A DNA stretch of 64,000 nt from Sebastes aleutianus (taxonomy: Eukaryota; Chordata; Actinopteri; Perciformes; Sebastidae), in the NCBI GenBank assembly GCA_916700875.1, contig CAKAKS010000066.1:17777990-17841989 (forward strand), given 5' to 3'. Shown here piece after piece: positions 23,536-36,780 of the stretch. Within the stretch, counting starts at the first letter, position 1. Each line of letters begins with the position of its first letter. The notes under the pieces were generated by a model that was given only the letters and a program-made list of their open reading frames with translations, was not told the DNA's origin and did no database searches. The position numbers and the translations under genes were made by a program.

Positions 23536-24910
23536 GTACTGTGTAGTTAATGTGATTCAAAAGGGATCAAACCTCACTCGGGCTTTGAGCTCTTTCATAC
23601 CATTTTATTTAATACAATGTTTTAAGTAGTAAAGATTCAAGTTACAGGGATGTGATGTTTAGGATGCAGAGAGTTGCTTTACCACTGACAAGACAACAGC
23701 AGCATGTGATATTTTAGGCACGTATTGCTATAAAAGATGCTATCATTTAAAAAAAACAACTAAAAAAAAAACTTTAAGCTGATAAGTTACAGTGCATAAA
23801 ACATCTTTGCACATTTTCTCATGTGAATCCCAGCATACAGTAGCTCTCTACAGCATGATAAGAAAAAGAAAAGAACAACCAAAAGTCTTGTTCTGTTGTA
23901 TTTGCGGCTTCTGAAATTTCAACAACCACATGTGCAGTATGTAGCAGTCTTAGCTCAGTGCCAGGCTTATTGCGAACACGCTGTGCTAGCTGCGTTAGCA
24001 TTTAAAATACTAAGGACTGCACTGTATTAAGCTCTGCTATAGCCAACATACGGTGCTAGTTGTGTTCGCAAGCCTCTCTATGATCTGTGAGCTGGGATAC
24101 ATCGCCAGTTTGCTGGTTTCTTGATCTGACGGATTTACTGCTAGACTCACCACATCCCATATTATTCAGGACATATCTCTTCTCTTTTCTTAGTAAGGGG
24201 AAGAGGAGGGGGGGCAGCACAAGGAGGATACGGCTAGTGGGGGGGATTAAAGGTGGGCACTTGTCCCACTGGTGTTTTCAGGAATATTTTATTTTCTTTC
24301 TTTCTCTTTCACCTACTCTTTTTTTTGTTTAGTATTTTGTAATTTTAATTTGGCTGCTAAATATTCATGCAGTGTTTTGTCCGTGACAGCCTCACAATCT
24401 CCTGGGCTTTCTCGCCGTGTGACGAAGACTAGCTATTCTCTCTATTTGTCTCTTTCTGTCTCTCTATGTTTCAGACTCCATCTCTCTCTGTGTGTGTGTA
24501 AAGGCATCTATGAGGTTTTTAACTGCGTTCTTTTATGTGATGTCCTTGTCATGTGAAAACCATCTTAAAACACTCATATACAGTATGTGCATATATAAAT
24601 ACATAGCATATAGCAGATGCAGTATGGAGAAGGTAACATCAAAACAGAGACTTGAAAGATCCTTGTGTTCACTTTAAGTGACAGTGTTGGAATATGCCAT
24701 TGTCAGGTTTCCCTCGAGGCCATCCCAGCTTCTGTTGTCTATCAGTGTCGAAACTCCTTCACCTCTTCCAAACTGACTCACGCACACATAGTTTTTATTA
24801 GCTACCCTCAATTGCCCACCTGTACCTATCAGCAACTTTGTCTACATGCATTATGCAGACTTGTCCAAGCCAATCAGGCCAGTTTTGAAGGGAGTCTCTT
24901 GTATTATTAT

Positions 24911-25618
24911 TAGGGCTGTCAAAGTTAACGCGATTAGAATGCGTTAACGCAGATTTGTTTTAATGCCACTAATTTGTTTAACGCATTAACGCAGCCTGAT
25001 TTCTTTAGTTGTAGCAGGCTCAGATTTACAGCTAGAGTAAAGATACTGACATCATACGAAACTAAAAAACCTAAGGAATGCATTGATACCAACCATGTCA
25101 TACTAACTCGTCGCGAAGGAGGGTAAATAACGCTCCAAACTTAAGCTACATTTTGGTGAGGAAAAACTGGCATAGCCATTTTCAAAGGGGTCCTTTGACC
25201 TCTGACCTCAAGATATGTGAGTGAAAATGGGTTCTATGGGTACCCACGACTCTCCCCTTTACAGACATGCCCACTTTATGATAACCACATGCAGTTTGGG
25301 GCAAGTCATAGTCAAGTCAGCACACTGACACACTGACAGCTGTTGTAGCCTGTTGGGCTGCAGTTTGCCATGTTATGATTTGAGCATATTTTTTAAGCTC
25401 AATGCAGTACCTGTGAGGGTTTCTGGACAATATTTGTCATTGATTTGTGAATATATACATACATTTGCATAACGCAGCATATTTGCCCACTCCCATGTAG
25501 ATAAGAGTATAAAATACTTGACAAATCTCTCTTTAAGGTGCATTTTGAACTGATAAAACATGTGCGATTAATTTGCGATGAATAAAGATGTCAATATTTT
25601 AATCGATTGACAGCCCTA
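24911..25618 (+). mobile_element. hAT-like MITE, full length, with DR1
   Basis: The ends TAGGGCTGTCAAAGTTAACG and AATCGATTGACAGCCCTA are inverted over the outer 11 bases. The flanking octamers ATTATTAT (24903-24910) and ATTATTGT (25619-25626) match at seven of eight bases, as expected for a hAT insertion. This is the most complete copy of the family in the forward orientation. Confidence 0.85.
25196..25208 (-). promoter_or_regulatory. Perfect DR1 motif inside MITE
   Basis: TGACCTCTGACCT in the MITE core, same as the motifs at 10976 and 17817. Confidence 0.55.
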
Positions 25619-25857
25619 ATTATTGTGATTTTGTTTAGGTGCATTATTTATAAATATAAAGTATTTAACTCCGGGCTGTTCGGCTTTTTATCCAAATACA
25701 CTCAAACAACTGTTTACTTTACAGGAGCACCATATATACATGGGATTAAAAGCAGCCACTATACATGTCTTACTTGTTATTGCTGTGTTTTTGCGCTCCC
25801 TCGCACACACTCGTGCACACACATGCGCACGTCTACTTAATTGAGGAGAAAGTGGTC

Positions 25858-26190
25858 CAGCGGGACGGGGCGGGAGGCGTGTGCGCGCATGAGCAGGCGA
25901 GTGGAGAGCGGAGCCTTGCGGGATGAACCGTTTGACACATGAGAAGACCCAGAGAAAACAAGCTGTCTGCGGGTTAATTACTACTCCCCTTTGCAGTTAA
26001 TAAATACATTTCTGATCAAGCACATCAAAAAAAAAAGGCCCCGCCATTAATTTCTCCTGCTCGCTCCCCCATGCTCCGGAGCATGTTAGCCCCTGTTTGG
26101 AGCGCTCGAGTGTTTCATTGCAATTTGATTTCTTTTAAAACACTTCACAGTGTGTACTGACTAATTATAGATACATCAAAGAGTAGCTAA
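25858..26190. promoter_or_regulatory. GC-box patch followed by candidate conserved non-coding stretch
   Basis: 25858-25925 is GC-rich with a GGGGCGGG box and several CpGs. 25965-26190 is a complex AT-rich block with TTAATTACTACTCC, GCCATTAATTTCTCC, ATTGCAATTTGATT and ACTAATTATAGAT motifs, that is, repeated homeodomain-type TAATTA/ATTA cores. It resembles developmental enhancers, though conservation is unchecked. Confidence 0.3.
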
Positions 26191-28151
26191 CTGCCTTTGA
26201 ATGAGTGCTGCAGGGGGAAGGCTGCTCCGCTCCTTTTCCTCCGCTTCACCCCCCCCCCCCCCCACCTCTCTCGCCCTTTTTCCCCTCTCTATCACTCTTC
26301 AGCTATCACAGAATCCATCCATCCATCTCAGTTCACTGTTTTGCAGTGCTCTCCTTCTCTTCCATCGCTCCCTTAGAGTCTCTAGTCTCCTCTGACATCT
26401 GCTTTCATGCTTGGCCAGCCTGCTCCTCCCTGCTCCTCCTTCTCTGTCTCTCTCAGCTGTGTAGTTTTAAAGGAAGATGGGTCATGTTCCCCTTGTCGTG
26501 CTACTTTGTTTTTGAACCCAGTATTCCTATATTCCCTTCAAAGTCTCAGGGGGTTTTAGCCTGGCTGGGGACTGTGTCTCACTCTGCGTCTCTCCATCTC
26601 TCACACAAACTAGCCATACTCCTCTAGGTTCCAGGTCTGCAGCATCCTTTCTTCACCTGATGACAAAATCTCACCCCAGAACAAACGAGAGAGAGCATAA
26701 GGGACCAAGGGCATAGAACCATACAGGCCCTGCCTCCATGTCTCCCTCAGCTCAGCCTGTCTTTTCATCTCTCTTCGTTGCCAGGAGTGCGGGGGTTTGG
26801 GAGGTGTTGGTAGGGGTGGTTGGGTTGAGGAAGGGTTGTCTAACCCGCACTAACCTTCCTGCTCACAGAGCAAAAAAAAAGAGCACTCCTATTGGATAGG
26901 ACAGGGCAGCATTATATAAGGTCTTATGTAAGAATGCATCTGTCTCCCAGTACACAAATGTGTGGGTGCCAACCAGCCAGCCGCCACAACAGCCCCTCAA
27001 GAACACGATCACAGATTTTTAAGTGTCCTCCATGAACACGCCACATATATATACAGTACATGCTTGCAGACTGTACACTTTTCCGTACGGTGCCATCTGT
27101 TTCAATCTATAATGAATATAGCTTAGTTTTTTCTCTCTGTCGTCCTTGGATCCGTGTGAGTGTATGTGTGTGTTGTGGCCAGGAGTCAGATGTGGGAAGA
27201 GATGCTTGAGGTGAGACAGATAGACATGAAGGATTTCTTCGCTCCTTGTGGACTTCATCGCCATACCGGTGTGTGTGGAGGATGAGAAAGATGAAACACT
27301 GCCGGGTGAATCAGTCTGAGTCGGAGAAGTTAGTTTTACATAGCTCGGAGTTTAAAAAAGTGATTGAATTTCGCACTAAATGAGAGGTTTTTATGTTGAG
27401 TGGTATGGAAAGATGCGAGAAGAACAATAAGCTTTTCTTTTGCTTAATCAAATTCACAAGTTGAATTACAAGTAAGAAAAAGTAGTTGCACTTATACTCT
27501 CTGTCTGTTTAAGATTTGCTATTTATTAACCACAGACAGTTTTCTTAACAAGCTCAGTGCTTTTTCTCGTGCAATGAAACTATTTTTTTTTTTACTTTGT
27601 TTGCATAGCCAGTTCTTCACGTTACTTACTCTTTAATCTCAGCAAACAATATTTGCCATCCCAAAATCCACTCTGCTTTATATCCCGTTTCGTGTCCTCA
27701 TTTCCTTCGTCCTCTTAATTCCCCCTCTCCCAGTCGTGGTGACCCTCAGGGCAGCGGCGGTGCCAACTATGCCCTCTGTGCAGGACTCTGGGTCTGGCAG
27801 TGGTCTGTACAGCTTCATGACTGGCATGGTAACAGCCCACTGAACACATGGCGCTGGGCAAACACTTCTGTTTCCAGCCCTCACCCGTTTTACAGCATGC
27901 CTCTGGAAAATCACACAAATGTGTAAATGTTAGAATACATTATGTTAAGTGTTGTCATTGTACCTGAACCCCAATCTTACTTATACTACTTTAAGTATTT
28001 ATATCTGGTGTTTTTGATACTTATACACATGTAGAGCTCAGGCATACACATTCATAGCTGCACTCATGCTCTGTAACAGCATCTTTTTTTTGCTTGAAAT
28101 TCACCTTTTATAATGTCATATAATGTTTATTGTCAACTTCCGTGGTTTTAA

Positions 28152-28578
28152 AGGGCCAGAGTGTAACAATTAGGGGGATCTATTGGCAGAAATGGAATAT
28201 GATATTAATAAGTCAGTTTTCTTTCGTGTATAATCACCTGATAATTGCTGTGTTTTCGTTACCTTAGAATGAGAATGTCTACATAGGGAGCGGGTCCTCT
28301 CTCCACGGAGTCCAAACACTGTTAACTTCCTGCTTGGGTCGGAGTCGATAACGCTACTCGCTCCCGTCGCCGCCGCTCTCTCTCTCTCTCGCTTCACCAC
28401 TCACTTCCCACATAAACACACACTCTAAGCACTCTACTCTTACAACAACTAGCTCTGGATAGAGCCATTCGCATTTTCCCGTCGGCCACTGTAGCAATCC
28501 TACATGCTTGGCACACGGGAGAAGTTGTTATCTGCAACCTCACCGCTGGTTACCGCCAGATCCTACACACTGTTCCCT
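28152..28578. mobile_element. TTAA-site (piggyBac-like) MITE
   Basis: It lies between TTAA at 28148-28151 and 28579-28582. The left end AGGGCCAGAGTGTAACAATT and the complement of the right end, AGGGAACAGTGTGTAGGATC, are inverted repeats with mismatches. Similar sequences (ACACACTGTTCCCTTTAA ends) are common in fish introns. It is followed directly by a fragment of another fish repeat (ATATTTTGGGAAATGTGCTT at 28599). Confidence 0.7.
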
Positions 28579-28692
28579 TTAAAAGGAATACTCTAATATT
28601 TTGGGAAATGTGCTTATTTGCGTTCTCGTTGTAATTTAGTTTTCATGTTTCTTCTTGTGTAGAAATAGAAAGTTGTGTTTTAAGGTGCTTAA

Positions 28693-29089
28693 GGGGGACA
28701 TATCATGAGAAACTCACTTTTTCAGTGCTTGTGCACATACATTTTGGTATCTGGAGTGCCTGCCAACCCACAAACTGAAATAAGGCAACCCAGTCAGTTT
28801 TTTGTGGGCTGCTCATTAATATGTAATATATATCGGCCACAGCTTGAGAACTACCTTTGCAAAGCTGTACCAGATTTTTCTCTCAAGCCAATCAGAGCAG
28901 ACTGGGCTTTTTCGGGAGGGGATCTTAAAGAGACAGGCGCTAAACCGGAGCGTTTCAGACAGAAGGTGAAAACAGGTATATTCAGACAAACAGTATGAGA
29001 AAAATAATGTGTTTTTTGAACATTAAAGTATGTAAACATGTTCTAGTAGAAACCCAAAATACAAGTATGAATAGCATGATATGTCCCCT
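28693..29089. mobile_element. TTAA-site (piggyBac-like) MITE, GGGGACATATCATG ends
   Basis: It lies between TTAA at 28689-28692 and 29090-29093. The ends GGGGGACATATCATG and CATGATATGTCCCC are near-perfect inverted repeats. A reading frame runs through it (about 28705-28998), but it is an accident of the element and matches no known protein family that I recognise. Confidence 0.85.
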
Positions 29090-31436
29090 TTAAGGTGGTT
29101 TAAGTTAGTTTATACATCGGAGCTATTTATATGACCAGCTGCAGGGTGAAGTGACTGCATGCAGCCTCTTAGAAGTCCTTTCCTCATTGTAAAGTTGCTG
29201 GCATTCCAAAATTGCCTAACTCTTAACAAAGCCCAGCTGATTCTTGGATGGATTGGTGGCTAGCTTGCCAGCAAACACAACACAAAATGTAAAAAAAAAA
29301 GACACATTTGAAGTTGTTAGGAGTTTTCTCTTTTGTCTGCCTCCCCCCAAAACACCTGCCTCCAGTGTTTGTGCTTTCCTAGACTAAACACGTCCTGGAC
29401 CAATCTCTCTCTACTGAATGTTCAGACATAGAAATTGATATTGATCTTTTTACAGAATCTAAATCCCAGTCAGACAGCAAACAAGTTGATTTCCATAAAA
29501 TGTCGGAGCATTCCTTTAAACCGTGTCAAACTAAGTTCCACGTTTGTGTCTATCTGAAATACTCTTCTCGGACCAGTGCAACCTTCACCTGAGTTCATCA
29601 CGACACAGGCAAAAATCGCTTTTAATTTGTTGACAAAATCATCCCAGCTGTGAAGACGTCCATACACAGGGCTCTGAAAATCCCCTCGTCTAATGTTGTA
29701 TGCACGTCTCGGCCGCCTCCGAAAACTCTGAGTGCTAGCCTGTCTATTGCTTCTGGAGGGGATGAAGAGAAGGTTTGTTTTTATCTCAAGGTTCTCCATA
29801 GCTGGCGGGCTTGCAAGCGGTGCAGTAGTGGTGCAGTTTCCTGTGTGTATGTCTGTCTATGTCTGCAAGTGGGTGCACACATATTGTATGGGTCTGGTGT
29901 ATGTGTGTGTGCACGTCTGTGTGTGTCAGCCCTAGCCTGGAGAAGCCTGTATCGTCCTGAGCAGAACAGCTTGGTGGAGAGCGGCTATCAGAGCCACGTT
30001 AGGGGAGGAGAGGAGGAGAGGGTGAGAGGCGATGATAAATGGCTGGGGCACACTAGCAGAAATTAGTGGAGCCGTATGCAAAGCTGTGGCGTTTTGTTTG
30101 ATGTGAAACAAAAGGACCACCATGACAAAAGTGCCTGCCAGCCTGCACAGCAGGACAGCAGCCCTCAGGACATACACCATCGCCACTGTGTGCGCGTTTG
30201 CTCGTGTGTTGGTACGCACTTGCGTGCATGTGGTAATGCATGCATATCATGCGTGGTGCTGTTTTCCAGTCCTGTCTATATTATGTATATTATCCCTCTC
30301 AGTGTTTTTGTGCTCTGCTCGTAATGACAGACAATGCCTAGCCCTTTGTACACCATCAAAAGACACGGTTTCTTCCTCAGCACAGCTACAGCATATTTGC
30401 TCTATTAAGCAGCTGAAATATAGACGTCTAATTTCTTTGTGAATGAATAGGCATCTTAGAGAGCGGCTCTCCTCTTAACATAAGGATGTAAATTGAACTG
30501 TTTAAATGTCACGGCTAGCAAGCTGATTTGATTTGAATTGATTTGCTTGTTTCTGGGAAAAAAAGACCTCCCTTGCCAAACCTTAGCTGCGCTGGCTGCC
30601 ACAGATAGACCAAGGTCTTTCTTTCCACCTCAACAACACATTGTAGGGCTTCTGAATTCTTCTATCTGCTGTGATTATGTACAAATGGCCTTCATTTGCC
30701 ATCCATTTCAAAGCTGTAGTGCTGCATTGTGACTAGAGGCAGATGACGCAGACCAAATTACAGCGGGTTTGCGGTTTGAAAAGGATACTCGCACAATAGG
30801 CTTTGTGAAGTATTCCCTTCAATACGTCGCCATTATTCTCACCTTTGTTGGTGTTTCTCTCTATGTTTCAGGACCATCTTTGGTTTCTAGATTACATTTG
30901 TGGTGTTGGTAGGGAGTGGGGGGTTGGTAATACTTTACTCACCTCTTGTCTCTCTTGTGCTGTGCCTTCAATATGAAGGGGAATTGATTGCGTGTGAGAT
31001 TCCAATTTTGTTGTTGTTTGCTGCATTTTTTGATTTTCTTTCATTATTAATTCTGTCTTGTTTTATTGTTGCACAGGTGCAACACAATCCAGCTCTTCGA
31101 ACATGAACACTTGTCTGTTGATGTTTTTGGTTTGTTTGTCATAAATTCCTCTTCCCATTATACATAAACTACATGCCTCTTTTTAGTGCGTTGTTTCGTA
31201 ATGTCTCTGTTAACCGAAGGGATGCAGACAGTAAAAGGCAGCACAACATTGTTACAGTTGGCAGGAATCTGTCGTGCCGTTCTAAGTACAGGGTGGATCT
31301 CGCTTGTCCTTGGAGTTATTCTCCTTCGTCATGTGTCCTATTTGCTGCTAGCATCTTCCTGTCCTCTGATTTTCTTCTTGTCAACAAACAAAATGGATTT
31401 CAAGAGGATTTACAGTGCAGGATACCAGACATTTAG

Positions 31437-32443
31437 TAGTCAATACCAATACCAGTGAAATTACAAGATTCTCAATTCCACGGTAAAAAAAAAAAAAAAG
31501 TAAAACAATAAATCCAACGTACTTAGTACATTCCTTTACTACCGTTTGCATACTGTTTTTTTTGTTAGGAAGTTAAACAGATCATAATTCCCTCTCTATT
31601 ATCTATTTTATATTTCTGTGAAAACATCTCCTTCAAACAACTGTATTTATTTAAGTTTCTTACCAAAAACTACATTTTACAGGATTACATTTGAAAGCAT
31701 GATGTTTTAATTTACCTTTACTGAATAGAGCCAGAACTCATCATAATGTAAATGGCACATCCCATGTTGAAATCTGCAGGACGAGCTAGTTAACATTAGC
31801 TGTCAGCAGCCGGTACGCAGCACAGTCCTCCACGGAGGTAACAGCTAACGGGGAAAAATAGTGTGTGTCCCCTGGACATGTCAATAGTGAGTTTACCGCA
31901 TCCCAAATAGGGCTGCACGTTTTTGAAAAAACATGTAATATTGATCATTTTGATTCTGATATTGCTATTGTGATATGATTTGCGATATTAGAGGGAATGA
32001 TAATTTTACATCATTATTCTCATTTTCATTGAAAAACATATTAAAATTATTATGGCGTCATTTTTGCAGGGATCTGTACCAAACAAAGATGTTTTCTTAA
32101 GTCTGTAGAATATGATGTGTAGGCAAGAACATCTCTGCAGCACCACAATGTTTAATTTAAAATGGTTGACACTCATTTTGCCTTAAACAAATATTGCGAT
32201 TTTAAGAAATAATGCAATTAAAAATTGCATTAGGCCATATTGCGATTTCAATAAACTTTTATGAATTGTGCAGCCCTAGTCCCAAACACATTTTCTATCG
32301 TACCTGGGATGACGGGGCGCCGTTAGTCTCGAGCCCTGACAGTACCTACGGTACCTGCGGTACTGTAGAAAAAGAGTACCGTCACGTTTTCAGAATTTTG
32401 TCATCGGCTTGGTACCATAGTATCGGTTCTTGTGACATCCCTA
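31437..32443 (-). mobile_element. MITE ending GTGACATCCCTA, interrupted by a hAT-like element
   Basis: The right end at 32443 reads GGTTCTTGTGACATCCCTA. The left boundary (near TCAATACCAATACCAG at 31441) is approximate. It includes GGTACC-rich and CAGAATTTTG segments also found at 23.3 kb. The element at 31908-32278 lies inside it. Confidence 0.5.
31908..32278. mobile_element. hAT-like MITE (TAGGGCTGCAC...GTGCAGCCCTA)
   Basis: The ends TAGGGCTGCAC and GTGCAGCCCTA are perfect inverted repeats of 11 bases. The flanks ATCCCAAA (31900-31907) and GTCCCAAA (32279-32286) give an 8-bp target duplication with one mismatch. The interior is AT-rich and without a gene. Confidence 0.85.
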
Positions 32444-35400
32444 ATATCTATAATATCAGGGACTTGGCCCATTCAGTCTCTTTCTACAAAAAAATGTATG
32501 TCCCTATATTTTCCTACAGTTTCGGTTGCATACATACCGCTATACCCACAACCAGCTAACTCCATGGACACTAACATTACTGTGATCACTTGACTTGTTA
32601 CATTCAGTCAGTAGATTAAGACAGATGCTCCTGCAGGGCTGCTACAGCACAGAAAAGGTAGACTGTCAAGAGAGGTTGTGAGGGAAGTGATTCACCTCAC
32701 GTTCAGTGTTTTAACCGCTGTTTTCCCTCAACTTTGTTTCAGGAGTACTGCAGGTATAGCTAGATAAAGCACCTATATGTTACAAAACATTTTCTTTCTT
32801 GTCTCCCTAACTTTTTGTTGTCCAGGGTTAGAAAGGTCATCTGAGACTCAGCCAACAACCAAGGGCAATTCAAGGCATCGCTTTCATGTCCACACTATTT
32901 AAAAATCTTGGGCATATACTGTATGTGTCTTGTTTTGAGCAAACTCTCCTATAGTGCGCTCAGCAGCCCAGAGGCAGACATGGAGCTGTTGCTCTTACCT
33001 TAGGCTTTGACGCAGGAGCGGTCAATTCGCTTCAGGATCACTTCCATACATCTCGGTTTCCATCGTCAGTTGAAGAATCCCTCTTTGTCTCCGTATGTGT
33101 CTTTGACTGCTTTTACAGTATCTATATCTTTCTCCTACTGGTTGTCAATAGTTTGAGTACACAGCTGACTTTTTCATGACCAGTTCAGCAAGTTGCTGTC
33201 CATTATTTGCTGCCTACAGAGAGAAAAGTTATCAAGCTATCATGGATCGCCATGGTTACCTTGTCCATAATTATGTCATGCACTACTTCTAATTGGTCTG
33301 TGATAGCTTCTGATTGATACCAATTTCAGACTCCGTTATACGAGGGGCATTAGTAAATGTCAGCTGTCGGTGTTGAATACTTAGTCTTATCCAGTCCTTG
33401 GTCTGACCATCGTGGTTTTAGCACACTTTCACCAGGTCGTCACGGTTACCCACTCTTCTCTTTCCTTCCTCAAAACACACGGATGTTGCCATGGTGACGT
33501 AATTGAAAATCATTACACCTCAAATAAGTATTGTTGAGATGACTATTCATAAGTCTCCTCTCACCTTTTTGTTTTTTTTCCCTCCCCAGTGAAAATGAAG
33601 TGAAAAATCCATCTGTCCTCAGCGCATCATTGTGCAAAAGGCTCTTTTTAATCTCTCTTGTCCTGCCCCACCCACCCCCCACACCGCACCTCTTCAACAC
33701 GGGGCCTTTCTTGCCACTTTGTGATATAAGAAGCCGAGCTAGTTGAAGTTCATTTGGGTTCAGTTAAATCTTGAGGGATTCATCATTACATATTTACTGG
33801 CTGAGGCTGATCTTGCTGTAAGGTTCTACCCTCGCCCCATTGATCTAGTGCGCATGTTCACTCCCGAGGTTACGGGACGTGCTTCCATTTGCATAAGGCC
33901 CTGGGCAAGGTTCTTTACACCATTGATTGGCCTGTCCATGAGCGCCCCGTGCCTTCTCACATTGATCACTTTGTTTTTTCCCGGAGACAGTGCTACTCAG
34001 AGTTCAGCTGCAGCTCCGGCGTATCAGACCTGCCGGGGGAAGAGAGACCGACAGGGAGAGAGGGAAAAAGAAAGAGCGAGCACAAGAGAGGGAAGACGTA
34101 GGAGTCAGAGGGGGGTAGATGGAAAACTTTACAGCCAATATCTTAATAATTTTGCATACTTTTCCTTTGAATTTTGACACTTAAGCTGAGAAAGTAAAAC
34201 ACAGTCTCACCCTGCCACCCCTGTGTCTTTGCTCCTTCAGCCTGTGTTTCCCTGAGCTAGCGGCTTTTACGGGAGTAAACACATGCATATATGCACCTAA
34301 TCAGATTTACAATGAAACACACCGAACACTCAGCACACACAGACGGATATTAGCATTTTCCACTCATACCTGAATTGCCGTTAACATTGAACAGCTCTCC
34401 TCCCTTCCTGTTTATCCCCACCCTCTGCTTCAACCCTGGTCTGCTTGTATCAGCGCGCTGTAGAGAAAGCTCTCCTCTCCCCCACGCTGTCTTTCACTTT
34501 TTTTTTCCTCCTCCTCTTGCCTGTTTCCACTCTTTTACCAACACTGTCTGCCTTGTAGCTGCTCGGACAGTCTTCCCTCTCTCCACCTACTCACTCGGTC
34601 AGCGAGGATGCTGTCTTGATTTACTCAGGGTTTCCTCGTTCTCTACCTCATTTCAGCGGCATGATTTAAGTTTTCTGTTTTGTTCTGGAGTCAAGTTTAT
34701 GACAGAGAGACCCTAATCATATTCTATATGCATCTGGTATAGTATGCTTGTGTGCTTGTATATGATATGCACAATAGTTTTTGCATATGTGTGCAGTTTT
34801 ATGAAGCTTGAGGAGGTGCAGTACTAAAAGTAGGAAAGCTGTTGTTTTTAAAGAATTTAAAGCCAGTGGTCCATATACTAATCAGTGATTATTAAATGAA
34901 GGCTTATGTGTTTTTGCGTTTTGATTTGTGCCATTGCGTGCTGATCCAGCATGGCGTCAGTGGCGGGCGCAAGGCTCAGACTCCCATGATGCACCTCCTC
35001 TCTTTGTTCTGCTGTGTGAGAGCAGCGTGCGGCTTTGTCTGCCTCCCTCGTTCCTCTCGGCTCGTTGCCTCAGAGGCAACAAGGTCTCGCTCTCTTCCCT
35101 CTCCTCTCCTCCAGACCCCTCTCGCTCTTTCATTCACTCTTTAATACCCATTGGGCACTGCTGTCCACCTCTTTCGCCCCTCTCCTCTCTCGTTCGTTGT
35201 CTTTTACCTTTCTTCTTAATTCGCATCGAAACGCTCCTTTCGCTCACTCGTTTGCCACTTGCCCTTGTTTTTTAAAAATATCAAACCACTCCCTGTTACC
35301 GTTCTTTTGTGACTCTCGCACTCCTCTACTCTCTCTTACCACTTATCTGTAAACTTACCTCTTCTCGCTTTTCTCCTTTTATCTCGTGCCCCAGTGTATA

Positions 35401-36559
35401 TGGTCTTTACGCCTGTTCTTTGCTCTTCCTCTTTGCTTCACTTTCTTTTTTCCTATTCCCTCTCTTAACCTCAACTTCACATCGGCCTTCATTCGTTGCC
35501 GTCTCACTCCGATCCTTCACTTGAGACTGACCTCACTTCTGTCTGTCTCCTTCACCCTGCTTTTTTAAAAAACATATTTTGTCTTTTTAAACAAACGTTT
35601 CACTTACACAGCAGGAGACCACCAATGTTTCCTCCTTCTCACAGTCCCGACCTATACTGTATTGAAAATTCTATGAGGTGCTTTTTATTTTTTTTGTGTA
35701 AAACCACTGAACATTAATCGTTATCTGAATTTTTCATTCATTATAATCTAAAATGTGGAATTATCTGTAAAAAGCTTCTTTTTTTTTCTTACCTAAAAAA
35801 TGCAAGATTCTCCTCATTCGTTTTCGTTTTGTCACATTTGGTCACATTTGTTCTTATGCTCTTTCATTCTTGCCAATCTCTTGCATTGTGTGGTATTTCC
35901 ATGCATTCACCTGCTGTGTCTGGGGTGTGTCAGCCGGTTACGACCTAGGTCACCTTCACCAGAGAAGGGAATACGAGCGCTTGACGTGAGGTTTGAATGT
36001 GGTGAAGATGACATGTTGACAGCTCAAATGAATCGCTTGTCACATGTCATTTTTCACCCCCTCCTCCCCCACCTTGTTAATTCTTCCATAAGAATGCATA
36101 CAATATACAAGAGGAATCTTGAGGACATACGGGGTTGCAGATTGTCACGCGGGCATCACTTGAATTCAACACATTCAAGACTGTGAATGGTCTCATTCTG
36201 CGGCGAAAGTAGGAAGAATAAGTCTTCGGAATTGAAAGGAAAGTGTCGTTTCTGAAAAGCTGCGAGGGAACAGCTAGGCGGATCGTGGTGCAAATGTCAG
36301 TGAACTCTAGGGTTGAAGTTTAAACCCTCTCTCCCTCCTCTGCTTCTGTTTCTCTCATTTCTTTGCTTTTTTTTTCTCTTCAAACTCTGCATCTCCATCC
36401 ACGCCCGCCAACCTCCTTCACTCTCTGCTCTCTGTCTTTCACTGCTTTTAAAGTTCATTGAATGCGGTGTTGGTATTCTGCGGTGTTTTTCGCCTCGCCT
36501 CCTCCAAACCCTCAGCACCAGGGTCACAGCATTCTTTTAGTGCGGTTTGTAAAGAATTT

Positions 36560-36780
36560 TTCAGTGTCAGTGCATCACCTGCAGAATGTGACGTTTATTT
36601 CCCCGCACTTATCTCCGGTGTTTAAAACGGAAAACATAACGACAGGATTGGTGGCAAAGGAACTTCATATTTTCTGCACTTTAAGCTTGAAATACCCCAT
36701 ATTGGCCATTCAGCTGATCTATACCCAGCCATATAGCCTCCGATACTTATGCAAAGCTGAGTTTGAATCCTTTATGGCGA
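36560..36780. promoter_or_regulatory. Candidate conserved non-coding stretch
   Basis: A non-repetitive block with GTGACGTTTATTTC, CCATATTGGCC (CArG-like) and CTTATGCAAAG (octamer-like) motifs. It resembles an enhancer, but this is inferred from its look alone. Confidence 0.25.

Noticed and set aside
28705..28998. 97-codon frame that looks protein-like
   Set aside because: It lies wholly inside the TTAA element with GGGGACATATCATG ends. Such frames arise in many copies and match no known family I recognise.
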